A DNA stretch of 64,000 nucleotides from Dyadobacter frigoris (lineage in GTDB: Bacteria > Bacteroidota > Bacteroidia > Cytophagales > Spirosomataceae), in NCBI RefSeq assembly GCF_005280585.1, contig NZ_SZVO01000001.1:248001-312000 (forward strand), in the 5' to 3' direction. This document shows, in pieces, positions 44,376 to 53,360 of the stretch. The notes under the pieces were generated by a model that ran no database searches, was not told the origin of the DNA, and saw only the letters and a program-made list of their open reading frames with translations. Position 1 is the first letter of the stretch; each line of letters starts with the position of its first letter. The translations under genes were made by a program, and so were the position numbers.

Positions 44376-44780
44376 TTAAAATTTGTTTTTAATTTCTTGC
44401 TGCAATTCTTCAATTGCTTGTTTCGAATTTTTTTGATATTCAAGCATGGATTCATCCGTCATTTGAACTGCCAACTTATGTTCATGATGTTCACCTTGGT
44501 GATGTTCATGCCCGAAACCTGGAACTTCAACGACTCCATCTTCCCATAATTCAAGAATAGCGCTCAGACTATCCAGTTTTTGAACTCTAACCAAGTCCTT
44601 ATTTATAAGTGCTTTCTGTTTCTTTTCTGTTATCTCCGTTTCGATATTTTCATGAATACGTATGGATTCCAAATGAATTTCGTTGGCCAGGATCAGCTCC
44701 GGACCTTTATAATTTGTCTTTTGACAGGCACATATTATAATGATTAAAAGTGTTGCCAGTAAGATGTTTTTGATTTTCAT
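44376..44780 (-). CDS. His-rich lipoprotein, candidate metal-binding protein
   Basis: A 134-residue protein: signal peptide with lipobox-like CAC (lipidated Cys at about residue 19), a helical coiled-coil-like body (ENIETEITEKKQKALINKD), and a cluster of six His between residues 91 and 101 (GHEHHQGEHHEH). Such His clusters bind zinc, nickel or copper. The longest frame begins 24 codons upstream; ATG 44780 fits the signal peptide and leaves the palindromes outside the gene. It is probably cotranscribed with the downstream secreted protein and divergent from the GTPase. I cannot name a family. Confidence 0.65.
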   Translation of the reverse strand: MKIKNILLATLLIIIICACQKTNYKGPELILANEIHLESIRIHENIETEITEKKQKALINKDLVRVQKLDSLSAILELWEDGVVEVPGFGHEHHQGEHHEHKLAVQMTDESMLEYQKNSKQAIEELQQEIKNKF

Positions 44781-44794
44781 ATATGAAATTTTAT

Positions 44795-44817
44795 TATTTG
44801 CAACAATGTTGCAAATA
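44795..44817. promoter_or_regulatory. Palindromic operator 1 (TATTTGCAAC-AAT-GTTGCAAATA)
   Basis: A perfect 10-bp inverted repeat around AAT, 15 bp upstream of the His-rich lipoprotein start. The size and A/T-rich 9-1-9-like symmetry suit a Fur-family repressor, and the neighbouring COG0523 gene makes Zur the best guess. The regulator gene is not in the window. Confidence 0.7.
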
Positions 44818-44830
44818 TATATTCTATTTT

Positions 44831-44857
44831 TATATTTGCAACAAGGATGCAAATATA
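44831..44857. promoter_or_regulatory. Palindromic operator 2 (TATATTTGCAAC-AAG-GATGCAAATATA)
   Basis: A second copy of the same motif, 12-bp arms with one mismatch, 13 bp before the GTPase ATG. The two centres are 38 bp apart, so each divergent gene has its own site. The shared core is TTTGCAAC-N3-G(T/A)TGCAAA. Confidence 0.7.
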
Positions 44858-44870
44858 AAATGGCGAAAAT

Positions 44871-46079
44871 ATGAAAAATAACAAACTTCCCGTTACCGTT
44901 CTGAGCGGATTTCTGGGTGCGGGAAAAACCACATTACTCAATCATATTCTTCATAATAAGGAAGGATTAAAGGTTGCTGTGATTGTCAATGATATGAGTG
45001 AAGTAAACATTGATGCACAATTGGTCAAAAATGAAAATACGCTGAGCCGTACCGAAGAACGGTTGGTTGAAATGTCAAATGGCTGCATCTGCTGTACGCT
45101 TCGGGAAGATTTGATGATTGAGGTTGAAAAACTGGCGAAAGAAAAACGTTTCGATTATCTGTTGATTGAAAGTACCGGAATTTCTGAACCGGTTCCAATT
45201 GCGCAGACATTCAGTTTTGTAGATGACGAAAATGGTATTGATCTATCAAAATGGGCGGAAATTGATTGCATGGTGACCGTTGTGGATGCATTTAATTTTT
45301 CAAAAGATTTTGGGTCGCTGGATACCATTATCATTCGGGATTTGAATGATGATCAATCTGATACAAGAACAATTGTGAATCTGTTAACCGAGCAGATCGA
45401 GTTTGCTGATGTGATCATTCTTAATAAATCTGACCTGGTTTCACCAGCGCATATGGCGGAATTAAAAGCCGTTCTCAATGCATTAAATCCGTCTGCCCGA
45501 TTAATTGAAAGTTCCTTTTCAAAAGTAGAAGCTAAGGAAATCCTGAATACAGGATTATTTAATTACGAAGAAGCGTCACAATCTGCCGGCTGGATTCAGG
45601 AATTAAATAAACTCGAAAATGGCACCCACATACCTGAAACCGAAGAATATGGAATTAATTCTTTTGTATTTCGAGATAAGCGGCCGTTTCACCCTGAACG
45701 ATTCTGGAATTATCTTTCTCAAAACTGGCCAGCCGGAATTATTCGCAGCAAAGGATTATTCTGGATTGCTTCCCGACCAAATGATGCATTAAATTGGAGT
45801 CAGGCCGGAGGATCCTTGCGTGCAGAAGGCGCAGGAGTCTGGTGGGCGAGTATGCCGGTTAGTCAAAGAATTCGTTATCAGGCTTATATGGATAATCGGG
45901 AATCAATCGAATCACGTTGGGGACGTTTTGGTGATCGTTCGAATGAGCTGGTTATTATAGGTCAGGATCTTGAAAAGGAACTTATTATGGCTGAGTTGGA
46001 GCTTTGTTTATGTACTGGCAAGGAAATTATTCAGATGGAAAAAGGGGACAAATTCCGGGATCCGTTTCCTGTTTTGTAA
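44871..46079 (+). CDS. COG0523/CobW-family GTP-binding metallochaperone
   Basis: A 402-residue G3E GTPase. Walker A is [15 protein letters not shown] (about residues 13-27), switch I EVNID, the metal site [11 protein letters not shown] (C72, C74, C75, the CxCC motif), Walker B-like ESTGISEP, the guanine motif NKSDL, and the C-terminal CobW domain ends with [22 protein letters not shown]. Members deliver Zn, Co or Ni to target enzymes; those under a Zur site are usually the zinc type (ZigA/YciC/YeiR). Palindrome 2 lies at its promoter. Placement beside the His-rich lipoprotein supports zinc homeostasis, though no metal can be assigned from sequence alone. Confidence 0.9.
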   Translation: MKNNKLPVTVLSGFLGAGKTTLLNHILHNKEGLKVAVIVNDMSEVNIDAQLVKNENTLSRTEERLVEMSNGCICCTLREDLMIEVEKLAKEKRFDYLLIESTGISEPVPIAQTFSFVDDENGIDLSKWAEIDCMVTVVDAFNFSKDFGSLDTIIIRDLNDDQSDTRTIVNLLTEQIEFADVIILNKSDLVSPAHMAELKAVLNALNPSARLIESSFSKVEAKEILNTGLFNYEEASQSAGWIQELNKLENGTHIPETEEYGINSFVFRDKRPFHPERFWNYLSQNWPAGIIRSKGLFWIASRPNDALNWSQAGGSLRAEGAGVWWASMPVSQRIRYQAYMDNRESIESRWGRFGDRSNELVIIGQDLEKELIMAELELCLCTGKEIIQMEKGDKFRDPFPVL

Positions 46080-46143
46080 TCATTAATTCGCCATAATTAA
46101 TCCGATCTATTTAGATCTGTTCAAAATAATTTTCAAAAATCTT

Positions 46144-46173
46144 TTGAATGATTCTAAATAGGTACTACATTTG
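46144..46173 (+). promoter_or_regulatory. Promoter of the Cys-rich small protein, exact TTG-N19-TACATTTG
   Basis: TTG at 46144-46146, 19 bases, then TACATTTG at 46166-46173. The predicted start of transcription (about 46180) lies upstream of ATG 46196, which decides the start codon of the small gene. Confidence 0.78.
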
Positions 46174-46195
46174 TCTCATCAATAACGGAGATGGA

Positions 46196-46351
46196 ATGAA
46201 CGCGTCGATTTCGAATGAACCAATAATACTTGCTGAGCCAGTTAATTTCTGGTCAAAATCGCTGATTCTAAACGATTCATGTGTTTTTAAGGATTGTTGC
46301 AAAAACTATAAGAAGAAAGGGAAATACTGTAAAAAGTGCCCTAAAAAATAA
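46196..46351 (+). CDS. Small Cys/Lys-rich protein
   Basis: A 51-residue protein. The C-terminal half carries five cysteines in a basic background, CVFKDCCKNYKKKGKYCKKCPKK. The KYKKKGKxCKxCPK end recurs, as I recall, in tiny conserved Bacteroidota proteins. The cysteine pattern C-x4-CC-x9-C-x2-C suits a small zinc knuckle. The longer reading frame at 46148 begins inside the promoter, so ATG 46196 is the start. It follows the GTPase gene by 116 bp but has its own promoter. Function unknown. Confidence 0.7.
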   Translation: MNASISNEPIILAEPVNFWSKSLILNDSCVFKDCCKNYKKKGKYCKKCPKK

Positions 46352-46427
46352 TACAGTTCATGGTGAATAATTGTAAGAGGGGGAGTGCCCAGAGCGTTCC
46401 CTTTTCTATGCTTGAGACTTTTTGAAA

Positions 46428-47159
46428 TTAAACTTTTCGTTTCAATTCAAAATTCTGACCAAGGTAAACTCTTCTTACCTGTTCATCTTCCGCAAGTTCT
46501 TCTGCACTTCCCTGTTTCAGAATTTTTCCTTCAAATAAAAGATAAGCCCTGTCCGTGATCGAAAGCGTTTCGTTCACATTATGATCGGTAATGAGTATAC
46601 CAATATTTTTGGTTTTCAGTTTGGCAACAATACTCTGGATATCTTCAACCGCAATCGGATCCACACCCGCAAAGGGTTCATCCAATAGAATAAATTTAGG
46701 ATCCACAGCAAGTGATCTGGCAATTTCAGTCCTGCGGCGTTCGCCCCCCGACAAAACCATTCCTTTACTTTTTCTTACATGTTGCAAATGGAATTCTTCC
46801 AGCAATTCTTCTACTTTTTGTTTTTGTTCGATTTTGGAAAGGTTGGTCATTTCCAGTACGGCAAGAATATTTTCTTCAACCGTTAATGAACGAAAAACAG
46901 AAGCTTCCTGAGCCAGATAACCTAGTCCAAGACGTGCACGCTTGTACATCGGAAGGTCGGTTATATCCCTGTCGTCCAGAAAAACCTTTCCGCTGTTTGG
47001 TTTTACCAGTCCCACAGCCATATAGAAAGATGTTGTTTTTCCCGCTCCATTCGGACCAAGTAATCCTACAATTTCACCCTGTTCAACCTGGTAGCTCACA
47101 TTGTTATTCACAAGACGGGCACCGTATTTTTTTACCAGATTTTCGGTTCTTAATATCAT
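46428..47159 (-). CDS. lptB: LPS export ABC transporter ATP-binding protein
   Basis: A 243-residue ABC ATPase close to LptB of E. coli: Walker [47 protein letters not shown], signature [17 protein letters not shown], Walker [21 protein letters not shown], and switch His in [10 protein letters not shown]. The [13 protein letters not shown] and PFAGVDP strings mark LptB specifically. It powers LPS transport to the outer membrane with LptFGC. It lies downstream of recJ with a 33-bp gap on the same strand. Confidence 0.95.
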   Translation of the reverse strand: MILRTENLVKKYGARLVNNNVSYQVEQGEIVGLLGPNGAGKTTSFYMAVGLVKPNSGKVFLDDRDITDLPMYKRARLGLGYLAQEASVFRSLTVEENILAVLEMTNLSKIEQKQKVEELLEEFHLQHVRKSKGMVLSGGERRRTEIARSLAVDPKFILLDEPFAGVDPIAVEDIQSIVAKLKTKNIGILITDHNVNETLSITDRAYLLFEGKILKQGSAEELAEDEQVRRVYLGQNFELKRKV

Positions 47160-47192
47160 TGTTCGATTTTAGTAATTCAAAAACGCAACGGT

Positions 47193-48905
47193 CTAATTAA
47201 ATTTAATATCCTTCAGGAACAATTGTAACGTTTTTTTGTCCCGAAAGTTATTCTCTTCCAGATTGTAACAGATAGAAAAAGTTTTGCCTTTGATCAATTC
47301 CGGATAATACTGTGACATACCAAAACCAATCGCTGTAAAAATCGGCGAGCCGTTTTGTTTTACATCAAATTTAATATGCTTTTCTTTCATGATCGTAGGC
47401 TGACCGGCCAGAGAAACTTCTTTACTCTCAAAAACCGGCGTCATATTTCCCGGGCCAAAAGGCCCCATCTGACGCAGAATATTATAAAATTTGGCAGTAA
47501 CAGCGCTTAATTCCAGTTCAAGATCAATATTGATCATCGGAATTAATTGATCCGGCAAAATTCTGCTTCTTACAATCTGGTCAAATTTGGCACGAAAGGC
47601 TTCAATATTTTCAATTGGCATGGTCAAGCCGGCTGCAAAAGTATGGCCACCGAATTGTTCCAGAAGTTCAGCACATTCTTCAATTGCTTCATAAACGTCA
47701 AAACCAGGCACCGATCGGGCAGAACCGGCGGCTTTTCCGTGGGATTCCGTTAAAATAATAGTAGGCCGATGGTATTTTTCAATACACCGGCTCGCCACAA
47801 TTCCGATCACACCTTTATGCCAGCTTTGCTTATATAGTACTGTGCTTCTGGCTTCTGTTAACCAGTTATCACTTTCAATCATCGCCAGGGCTTCCTCCGT
47901 TATGCTGCTATCAAAAGTCCGACGATCGCTGTTATGCTGATTTATTTCATAAGCAAAATCAACAGCTTCCTGTTCTACTTCTGAAAGTAAAAGACGCACT
48001 GCTTCTTTTGCATGTTTAATTCTGCCCGCAGCATTAATTCTGGGTCCAAGTCCGAAAACTACATTGGTAATATCAAGCACACCTTTAATTCCGGCGATAT
48101 CTATCAATGCTTTCATACCCACACGCGGTGCAGCATTCAGGCGTTGAAGTCCATAATAGGCCAGAATTCGATTTTCTCCTGTAATTGGAACAATATCCGC
48201 AGCGATACTAACGACCAGTAAATCAAGATATTCAAACAGCGATTCCTGCGGAATATCGTGCTGAATACAAAAGGCCTGCAATAATTTAAAACCAACACCG
48301 CAGCCGGTCAGTTCTTTGTAGGGATATAAGCAATCTTCTCTTTTTGGATCTAGAACAGCGACTGCCGGAGGCAGCTCATCACCGGGACGGTGGTGATCGC
48401 AAATTATAAAGTCGATTCCTCTTTTATTCGCCTCGGTAACTTTATCAACCGATTTTATACCACAATCAAGTGTTACAATTAAGCTGAAACCATTTTCCTG
48501 TGCGAAATCAATACTTTGCCAGGAAACGCCATAACCTTCATTGTAACGGTCCGGAATATAATAATCCAGATTGTCGTACATTTTTCTTAAAAAACCATAA
48601 AATAACGTCACAGAGGTTGTCCCGTCAACATCATAATCTCCGTAAACGAGAATTTTCTCACCATTGGAAATAGCTTTGGATAAACGCTCAACAGCGATAT
48701 CCATATCCTGCATCAGGTATGGATCGTGTAAATGCGTAAGGTCCGGGCGGAAAAAATTACGGGATTGTTCAAAATCTTTGATACCACGCTGTACCAAAAG
48801 TGTAGCCAAAAATGGATTCACTTTTAAAGCCTCAGCCAGTTCACGCGCAACTTCAAGTTGATCAGAGGGTAATTCAGGGATTTGTATCCAACGCTTGTCA
48901 ATCAT
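47193..48905 (-). CDS. recJ: Single-stranded-DNA-specific exonuclease RecJ
   Basis: A 570-residue DHH phosphoesterase: motif I KILVYGDYDVDGTTS, motif II LIVTLDCGIKSVD, motif III CDHHRPG, and DHHA1 domain with GIVASRCIEKYHRPTIILTE, SARSVPGFDVYEAI and FGGHTFAAGLTM. The C-terminal OB-fold includes FGPGNMTPVFESK. The longest frame begins at a TTG (48944); ATG 48905 (MIDKRWIQIPE) is the family start. It degrades 5' ends of single-stranded DNA in recombination repair, and with recO and ruvX adds to the repair genes scattered here. Confidence 0.94.
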   Translation of the reverse strand: MIDKRWIQIPELPSDQLEVARELAEALKVNPFLATLLVQRGIKDFEQSRNFFRPDLTHLHDPYLMQDMDIAVERLSKAISNGEKILVYGDYDVDGTTSVTLFYGFLRKMYDNLDYYIPDRYNEGYGVSWQSIDFAQENGFSLIVTLDCGIKSVDKVTEANKRGIDFIICDHHRPGDELPPAVAVLDPKREDCLYPYKELTGCGVGFKLLQAFCIQHDIPQESLFEYLDLLVVSIAADIVPITGENRILAYYGLQRLNAAPRVGMKALIDIAGIKGVLDITNVVFGLGPRINAAGRIKHAKEAVRLLLSEVEQEAVDFAYEINQHNSDRRTFDSSITEEALAMIESDNWLTEARSTVLYKQSWHKGVIGIVASRCIEKYHRPTIILTESHGKAAGSARSVPGFDVYEAIEECAELLEQFGGHTFAAGLTMPIENIEAFRAKFDQIVRSRILPDQLIPMINIDLELELSAVTAKFYNILRQMGPFGPGNMTPVFESKEVSLAGQPTIMKEKHIKFDVKQNGSPIFTAIGFGMSQYYPELIKGKTFSICYNLEENNFRDKKTLQLFLKDIKFN

Positions 48906-48990
48906 ATTTACAAAGATAATGGGATTCTGTGATGCATGTATCAAAATCTATTATCGCGTGCCGAATCAGGGAAAGCTAAGTGAAAGGTCT

Positions 48991-48998
48991 TATCTTTG
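48991..48998 (+). promoter_or_regulatory. Probable -7 element TATCTTTG upstream of ruvX
   Basis: An exact TAnnTTTG 48 bp before the ruvX ATG. No TTG at -33, so partial support. Confidence 0.4.
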
Positions 48999-49045
48999 CA
49001 AAATTATTTTAGTCAAAGTTTGACTATTCACTTATTGAATAAAAA

Positions 49046-49459
49046 ATGCCTCGTCTACTGTCCATTGATTATGGTGCAAAACGCACCGGAATTGCGGTAA
49101 CTGATCCTTTGCAAATTATAGCAACGGCGCTTGATACCGTTAGAACACATGACTTGCTTGATTTTTTGAAAAAATATGCCCAGAGTGAAGTGATCGAAGC
49201 ATTTGTGATAGGAATGCCGCGGAAACTGGACAATACAGAAAGTGAAAACGCGGCCAGAGTACATGCTTTTATCAAATTGTTGAAAAAAAGTTTTCCTGAT
49301 ATTCCGATTCACACGCATGATGAGCGATTTACATCGTCGATGGCGTTGCAATCCATGATTGCTGGCGGTTCTAAAAAAAGTGAAAGAAGAGAAAAAGGAA
49401 ATATTGATAAAATCAGCGCTACTATTATTTTACAATCCTTTATGGAAAGTCGCGGATAA
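49046..49459 (+). CDS. ruvX: Putative pre-16S rRNA nuclease / Holliday junction resolvase
   Basis: A 137-residue YqgF/RuvX protein with RNase H fold: [21 protein letters not shown] (first Asp), [14 protein letters not shown] (Glu-strand region) and [16 protein letters not shown] (DER motif). The spacing is as in E. coli YqgF, a pre-16S rRNA 5'-end nuclease. It starts a plus-strand run ruvX-def-omega-amidase with gaps of 47 and 25 bp. Confidence 0.93.
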   Translation: MPRLLSIDYGAKRTGIAVTDPLQIIATALDTVRTHDLLDFLKKYAQSEVIEAFVIGMPRKLDNTESENAARVHAFIKLLKKSFPDIPIHTHDERFTSSMALQSMIAGGSKKSERREKGNIDKISATIILQSFMESRG

Positions 49460-49506
49460 TCAATTAATTAAAGAATAATTATTTAGAAATCTCATATTTT
49501 AATCAG

Positions 49507-50097
49507 ATGATTTACCCAATTGTAGCCTACGGCGACCCTATATTAAGAAAGCAAACCCGCTTTGTTGAAAAAGATGAAATGGATCTTAAAAAGCTTTCGG
49601 CCGATATGTTCGAAACCATGTATTCTGCTAACGGTGTAGGATTGGCTGCGCCTCAGGTGGGGTTAAATATTCGTGTTTTTGTTGCAGACGGAACGCCTTT
49701 CAGCGAAAAAGATGAGGATGACGACGACGACGACGAAGTTGATTTGAGCCTTGTGGGTTTCAAAAAAACATTTATTAATCCCGAAATTCTGGAAGAGGAT
49801 GGAGAAGAATGGGCGTTTGAGGAAGGATGTTTGAGTATTCCGGGAATCCGCGGCGATGTTTACAGGCCGGAAAGGTTGGTAATTCGTTACCGGGATACCG
49901 ATTGGAACGAATTTACAGAAGAATATACAGGAATGGCTGCAAGGATTATCCAGCATGAATATGATCATTTGCTTGGAAAACTTTTCGTGGATTATCTTCC
50001 AACATTGAAAAAACAATTGATCAAAAAGAAACTGACTGATATTTCAAAAGGAAAAACAGATGCTGATTACCGTATGCGTTTTCCTGGCCGCCGATAA
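49507..50097 (+). CDS. def: Peptide deformylase
   Basis: A 196-residue deformylase removing the formyl group from nascent proteins. All three motifs are intact: GVGLAAPQ (43-50), EGCLSIP (C108 metal ligand) and QHEYDH (H150, E151, H154). Between motifs I and II a loop at residues 66-79 is almost wholly acidic (EKDEDDDDDDEVD), an insertion absent from E. coli Def. An extra C-terminal basic tail (KKQLIKKKLTDISKGK) follows. The insertion looks like a linker on the surface and should not disturb the fold. Confidence 0.95.
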   Translation: MIYPIVAYGDPILRKQTRFVEKDEMDLKKLSADMFETMYSANGVGLAAPQVGLNIRVFVADGTPFSEKDEDDDDDDEVDLSLVGFKKTFINPEILEEDGEEWAFEEGCLSIPGIRGDVYRPERLVIRYRDTDWNEFTEEYTGMAARIIQHEYDHLLGKLFVDYLPTLKKQLIKKKLTDISKGKTDADYRMRFPGRR

Positions 50098-50122
50098 TTG
50101 TTTTCATTTCTAATCCCTTGAT

Positions 50123-50914
50123 ATGGCCGTCCCGGTGGTTGATGAACTTGCAGTTTGTCTTATTCAAACAGATTTATATTGGGAAGATGTAACAGCGAAT
50201 CTTTCTTCACTGGAAGAGAAAATTGCTGCTATCGATCATCCTGTTGATGTTATCGTTTTGCCTGAAATGTTTAATTCAGGCTTTACGATGAACACAAATA
50301 TTGCTGAGCATATGAATATGACGACGACCAAGTGGATGAAACACATGGCGTTGCAGACCGGAGCTTTGATGATCGGGAGCTTAGCCATAAAAGAGGCAGG
50401 GAATTCTTTTAACCGATTGTTGTGCGTCCGGCCGGATGGATCTTTTGTTCAAAACGACAAACGTCATCTTTTTAGGATGGGAGCGGAGCACGATACTTAC
50501 ACGCCCGGAAGTTCCCGCGAGATAGTAGAATGGAAAGGTTGGAAAATTTTTCCCCTCGTGTGTTATGATTTAAGATTTCCGGTCTGGAGCCGGAATTCTT
50601 CTGACAACCCTTATGATTTGCTTCTTTACATTGCTAGCTGGCCCAAACGACGTGCACATGCCTGGAATACTTTATTGAAAGCAAGGGCGATAGAAAATCT
50701 CAGTTATGTTGTGGGAGTAAACAGAACAGGGCAGGACGGAAATGGTATTGACTATCAGGGAGATTCCGTCGCGCTGGATTTTCTGGGAGAACCTCTTTTC
50801 CATATGGGAGATAAGGAATCGGAAAAAATTGTTAAAATTTCAAAAACTGCTCTGCAGGCTTATAAAAATTCTTTTCCCGCCTATCTTGATGCTGATCAAT
50901 TTGATATAAGGTAA
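50123..50914 (+). CDS. Omega-amidase-like nitrilase-superfamily hydrolase (YafV type)
   Basis: A 263-residue carbon-nitrogen hydrolase. The catalytic triad is E48 (LPEMFNSGF), K113 (NDKRHLF) and C147 (PLVCYDLRFPVWSRN). NSGF, DKRHLFRMG and CYDLRFPVW mark the YafV/NIT2 group, which hydrolyses alpha-keto-succinamate and ketoglutaramate after transamination, a methionine-salvage repair. GVNRTGQDGNGIDYQGDS is also typical. It follows def by 25 bp. Confidence 0.9.
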   Translation: MAVPVVDELAVCLIQTDLYWEDVTANLSSLEEKIAAIDHPVDVIVLPEMFNSGFTMNTNIAEHMNMTTTKWMKHMALQTGALMIGSLAIKEAGNSFNRLLCVRPDGSFVQNDKRHLFRMGAEHDTYTPGSSREIVEWKGWKIFPLVCYDLRFPVWSRNSSDNPYDLLLYIASWPKRRAHAWNTLLKARAIENLSYVVGVNRTGQDGNGIDYQGDSVALDFLGEPLFHMGDKESEKIVKISKTALQAYKNSFPAYLDADQFDIR

Positions 50915-50915
50915 C

Positions 50916-51203
50916 TTATTCAATCACTTTGGGTACCTTTATATAGGTATCATCTTTACTTGGTGCATTCGCCAAAGCTTCTTTTCTTGAAAGGCTGTTA
51001 TTTCCTTTATCCTCACGCCAATTATTGACTTCTTCCATAATATGGGTTAGCGGCTCGACATTTTCCGTATCAATTTCGTTTAGTTGTTCCATCCATGTCA
51101 AAACATTATCCATACTGGTGAGTAGAGCTTCCTCCTCTTCCGGTTTTACATGGAGTTTTGCAAGACCGGCAATTTTTTTCAGAGACTCGTGATCAATTTT
51201 CAT
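50916..51203 (-). CDS. gatC: Asp-tRNA(Asn)/Glu-tRNA(Gln) amidotransferase subunit C
   Basis: A 95-residue GatC: HESLKKIAGLAKLHVKPEEEEALLTSMDNVLTWMEQLNEIDTENVEPLTHIMEEVNNWRED is the classic pattern (two helices then the extended belt). It works with GatA and GatB in tRNA-dependent amidation; those genes are elsewhere. Convergent with the omega-amidase (1-bp gap). Confidence 0.93.
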   Translation of the reverse strand: MKIDHESLKKIAGLAKLHVKPEEEEALLTSMDNVLTWMEQLNEIDTENVEPLTHIMEEVNNWREDKGNNSLSRKEALANAPSKDDTYIKVPKVIE

Positions 51204-51249
51204 TATGTTAAGAATTTGTTATGTTCGTAATTCCTGGCGAATCGTGCCA

Positions 51250-51277
51250 CAAAAATACCACATTTTTGCGAACTCAA
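51250..51277 (-). promoter_or_regulatory. gatC promoter
   Basis: On the minus strand TTG, a 17-bp spacer and TATTTTTG (51257-51250) lie 47 bp before the gatC ATG. Confidence 0.5.
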
Positions 51278-51688
51278 AGGGAAGATCGGTTTTTTAAGCA
51301 AAATGGTGGTATGAAAACAGATTGCTTAACTTAAAAATAATCCGAATTTGTTGAAATGATAATTTTAGGGCAACAGATTCTTAAAAATATTATAATCTTA
51401 AATAAGTAGGAGGCGAATAATATTTGCTTTTGAACCCAAATGAGAAAATAATTTAAAATGCTTTTGCCAATTTAAAAAAAGATGTTCCTAGGATTTGAGG
51501 CGTATAGTACAATTTTATAGAAGCTTAGAATTTAGCTATATATCATTCTTAATCAATGAAAAAAAGGCATTAAAACATCAAAATTTATTTGAGGCTAATC
51601 TTAAAATTATACAATTGAATGATAGTTAATAAAAATATAGAATAAAAAAACCAGACAAAAGCTTGCTTTTTTTTAAAAGGAAAACTCA
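51278..51688. other. Gene-free AT-rich region upstream of the TonB energy operon
   Basis: About 400 bp with no frame showing protein features and no hairpin that looks like a structured RNA. Poly-A and poly-T tracts are frequent. I see no regulatory palindrome. It may hold upstream promoter or DNA-bending signals for the operon. Confidence 0.45.
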
Positions 51689-51696
51689 TACTTTTG
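51689..51696 (+). promoter_or_regulatory. Probable -7 element TACTTTTG of the exbB operon
   Basis: An exact TAnnTTTG, 117 bp upstream of exbB. The nearest TTG (51663-51665) is 23 bases away, so spacing is poor. A leader of about 110 nt is implied, rich in A and C with no obvious structure. Confidence 0.45.
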
Positions 51697-51813
51697 TAGG
51701 ACTTAAAATCGTAACACCACAATCAAAATTTTATTTTACAAAAACACGGTTTAACCAAAACTTTTATTTAATTCACAACCAAAATCTCAATTTAACCTTT
51801 AAAAGTAAGTCTG

Positions 51814-52653
51814 ATGGAAAAGAAAGCAACGACTCCGGCACCAGCACCAAAGCCTGCAACAGCAGCATCAAAAGGCTCAGGTGGTTTGAATCCGGCATTG
51901 GTAATCCCCCTACTATTTGTTATTGCCCTTAGTGTTTACATGTTTGTTTTAGGATCTCCTGATCACTTTATTGACGGAGATATGGAAAAAGGGCCAAAAC
52001 CAGGTGATTATTTCGGTATTGTTCATGAAGGAGGACCTATCGTACCTTTGTTAATGACTTGTTTTCTTATTGTTCTTGTTTTCACAATTGAGCGTATTAT
52101 CACAATTGGAAAAGCAAGTGGTACTGGAAGCATTGATTCTTTCGTTCGTAAAATCAAAGCTCTTCTTGACAAAAACCAAGTTGACGAAGCAATCAAAGAA
52201 TGTGACAAACAAAAAGGTTCAGTTGGTAATGTAATCAAAGCGGGTCTTGTTAAATATAAACAACTTGCCGTGGATGGCCAATTAGACAAAGAACAAAAAC
52301 TTGCAGCTTTGCAAAAAGAAGTTGATGAAGCAACTACGCTTGAATTGCCTATGCTACAAAAGAACCTTACCATTATCGCAACATTGGCTGGAGCTTCTAC
52401 GCTTATCGCCCTTCTTGGAACGGTACTTGGTATGATCCGTGCATTCGCAGCCTTGGGTGCAGCTGGTGCATCTGATTCAGGTGCTCTTGCAGCGGGTATC
52501 TCTGAGGCCCTTATCAACACAGCGATTGGTATCGGTACTTCTGCGATTGCAACTATTTCTTACGCCTATCTTAATAGCCGTGTGGATGATTTGACTTACA
52601 GTATTGACGAAATTGGTTTGAGCATTCAGCAAAATTTTGCTGCTCATTATTGA
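51814..52653 (+). CDS. MotA/TolQ/ExbB proton channel protein
   Basis: A 279-residue membrane protein with an Ala/Pro/Lys-rich cytoplasmic start (first ~24 residues), a transmembrane segment (LVIPLLFVIALSVYMFVL), a second after FGIVHEGGPIVP (LLMTCFLIVLVFTIERII), a long cytoplasmic part, and the last pair with LIALLGTVLGMIRAFAALGAAG and ALINTAIGIGTSAIATISYAYL. These are the conserved pore helices. It drives TonB by proton flow. A longer frame starts at 51663, but ATG 51814 is normal. First gene of the seven-gene operon. Confidence 0.92.
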   Translation: MEKKATTPAPAPKPATAASKGSGGLNPALVIPLLFVIALSVYMFVLGSPDHFIDGDMEKGPKPGDYFGIVHEGGPIVPLLMTCFLIVLVFTIERIITIGKASGTGSIDSFVRKIKALLDKNQVDEAIKECDKQKGSVGNVIKAGLVKYKQLAVDGQLDKEQKLAALQKEVDEATTLELPMLQKNLTIIATLAGASTLIALLGTVLGMIRAFAALGAAGASDSGALAAGISEALINTAIGIGTSAIATISYAYLNSRVDDLTYSIDEIGLSIQQNFAAHY

Positions 52654-52717
52654 TAGTTAAATACTATTGATATATAATTTTCGTTAATATCAAAAAAACT
52701 TATATATTTGTAAAGTT

Positions 52718-53332
52718 ATGGCAATAGTTAAGCCTAAGAAACATCCGCCTCATACCGATATGACGGCCATGACGGATGTGGCATTCTTACTACTGACATT
52801 CTTTATTATGACGGCGACGTTTAAGACAAATGATGCGGAGGTTACTACGCCAAGCTCAGTGTCTACGATTAAAGTGCCTGATGATAAAATTATGATCATT
52901 AGTATTGACAAAACGGGAAAAGTTTTCTTTGGTGTTGATGCTCCGCCAACAAGAATATCTATGTTGGATAACATCGCCCAATCGAAAGGGATCACTTTTA
53001 CCGATTTAGAGAAAAAGAAGTTTTCGCTTCAGTCGAGCTTTGGTTTTCCTCTAAATCAGCTTAAGTCTTTCCTGAATACTCCGGACGGACAAATGGCTCA
53101 GATAAAACAGCCCGGTATTCCGGTTGATTCATCTGGTACAAGTGAGCTTGCTGACTGGGTTTATGCTGCTAGAAAAGCGGATCCTGGTTTGAGAATTGCG
53201 CTGAAAGGAGATAATCTTGCAAAGTTTCCTGTATTTAAGGACGTTTTAGGGAATCTTCAATCGCAAAATATTAACAGATTCAATCTGATCACCGCCAGCG
53301 AAGATGCGCCGGCAGGTTTTAAGATGGATTAA
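52718..53332 (+). CDS. ExbD/TolR family protein, first copy
   Basis: A 204-residue protein with one transmembrane segment: HPPHTDMTAMTDVAFLLLTFFIMTATFK, the Asp in TDVAFLL being the proton-carrying residue of ExbD. The periplasmic part is longer than in E. coli (about 160 residues against 100), with ADWVYAARKADPGLRIALKGDNLAKFPVFKDVLGNLQ near the end. A -7-like TATATTTG (52703-52710) ends only 7 bp before the ATG and would produce an almost leaderless transcript, so I do not rely on it. Confidence 0.9.
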   Translation: MAIVKPKKHPPHTDMTAMTDVAFLLLTFFIMTATFKTNDAEVTTPSSVSTIKVPDDKIMIISIDKTGKVFFGVDAPPTRISMLDNIAQSKGITFTDLEKKKFSLQSSFGFPLNQLKSFLNTPDGQMAQIKQPGIPVDSSGTSELADWVYAARKADPGLRIALKGDNLAKFPVFKDVLGNLQSQNINRFNLITASEDAPAGFKMD

Positions 53333-53360
53333 AATATTTCACTTGAAATAAAAGTATAAC

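Noticed and set aside
51663..51932. An 89-codon frame overlapping the start of the ExbB gene
   Set aside because: It lies in the leader and in another frame of ExbB, without protein-like features. ExbB begins at 51814.
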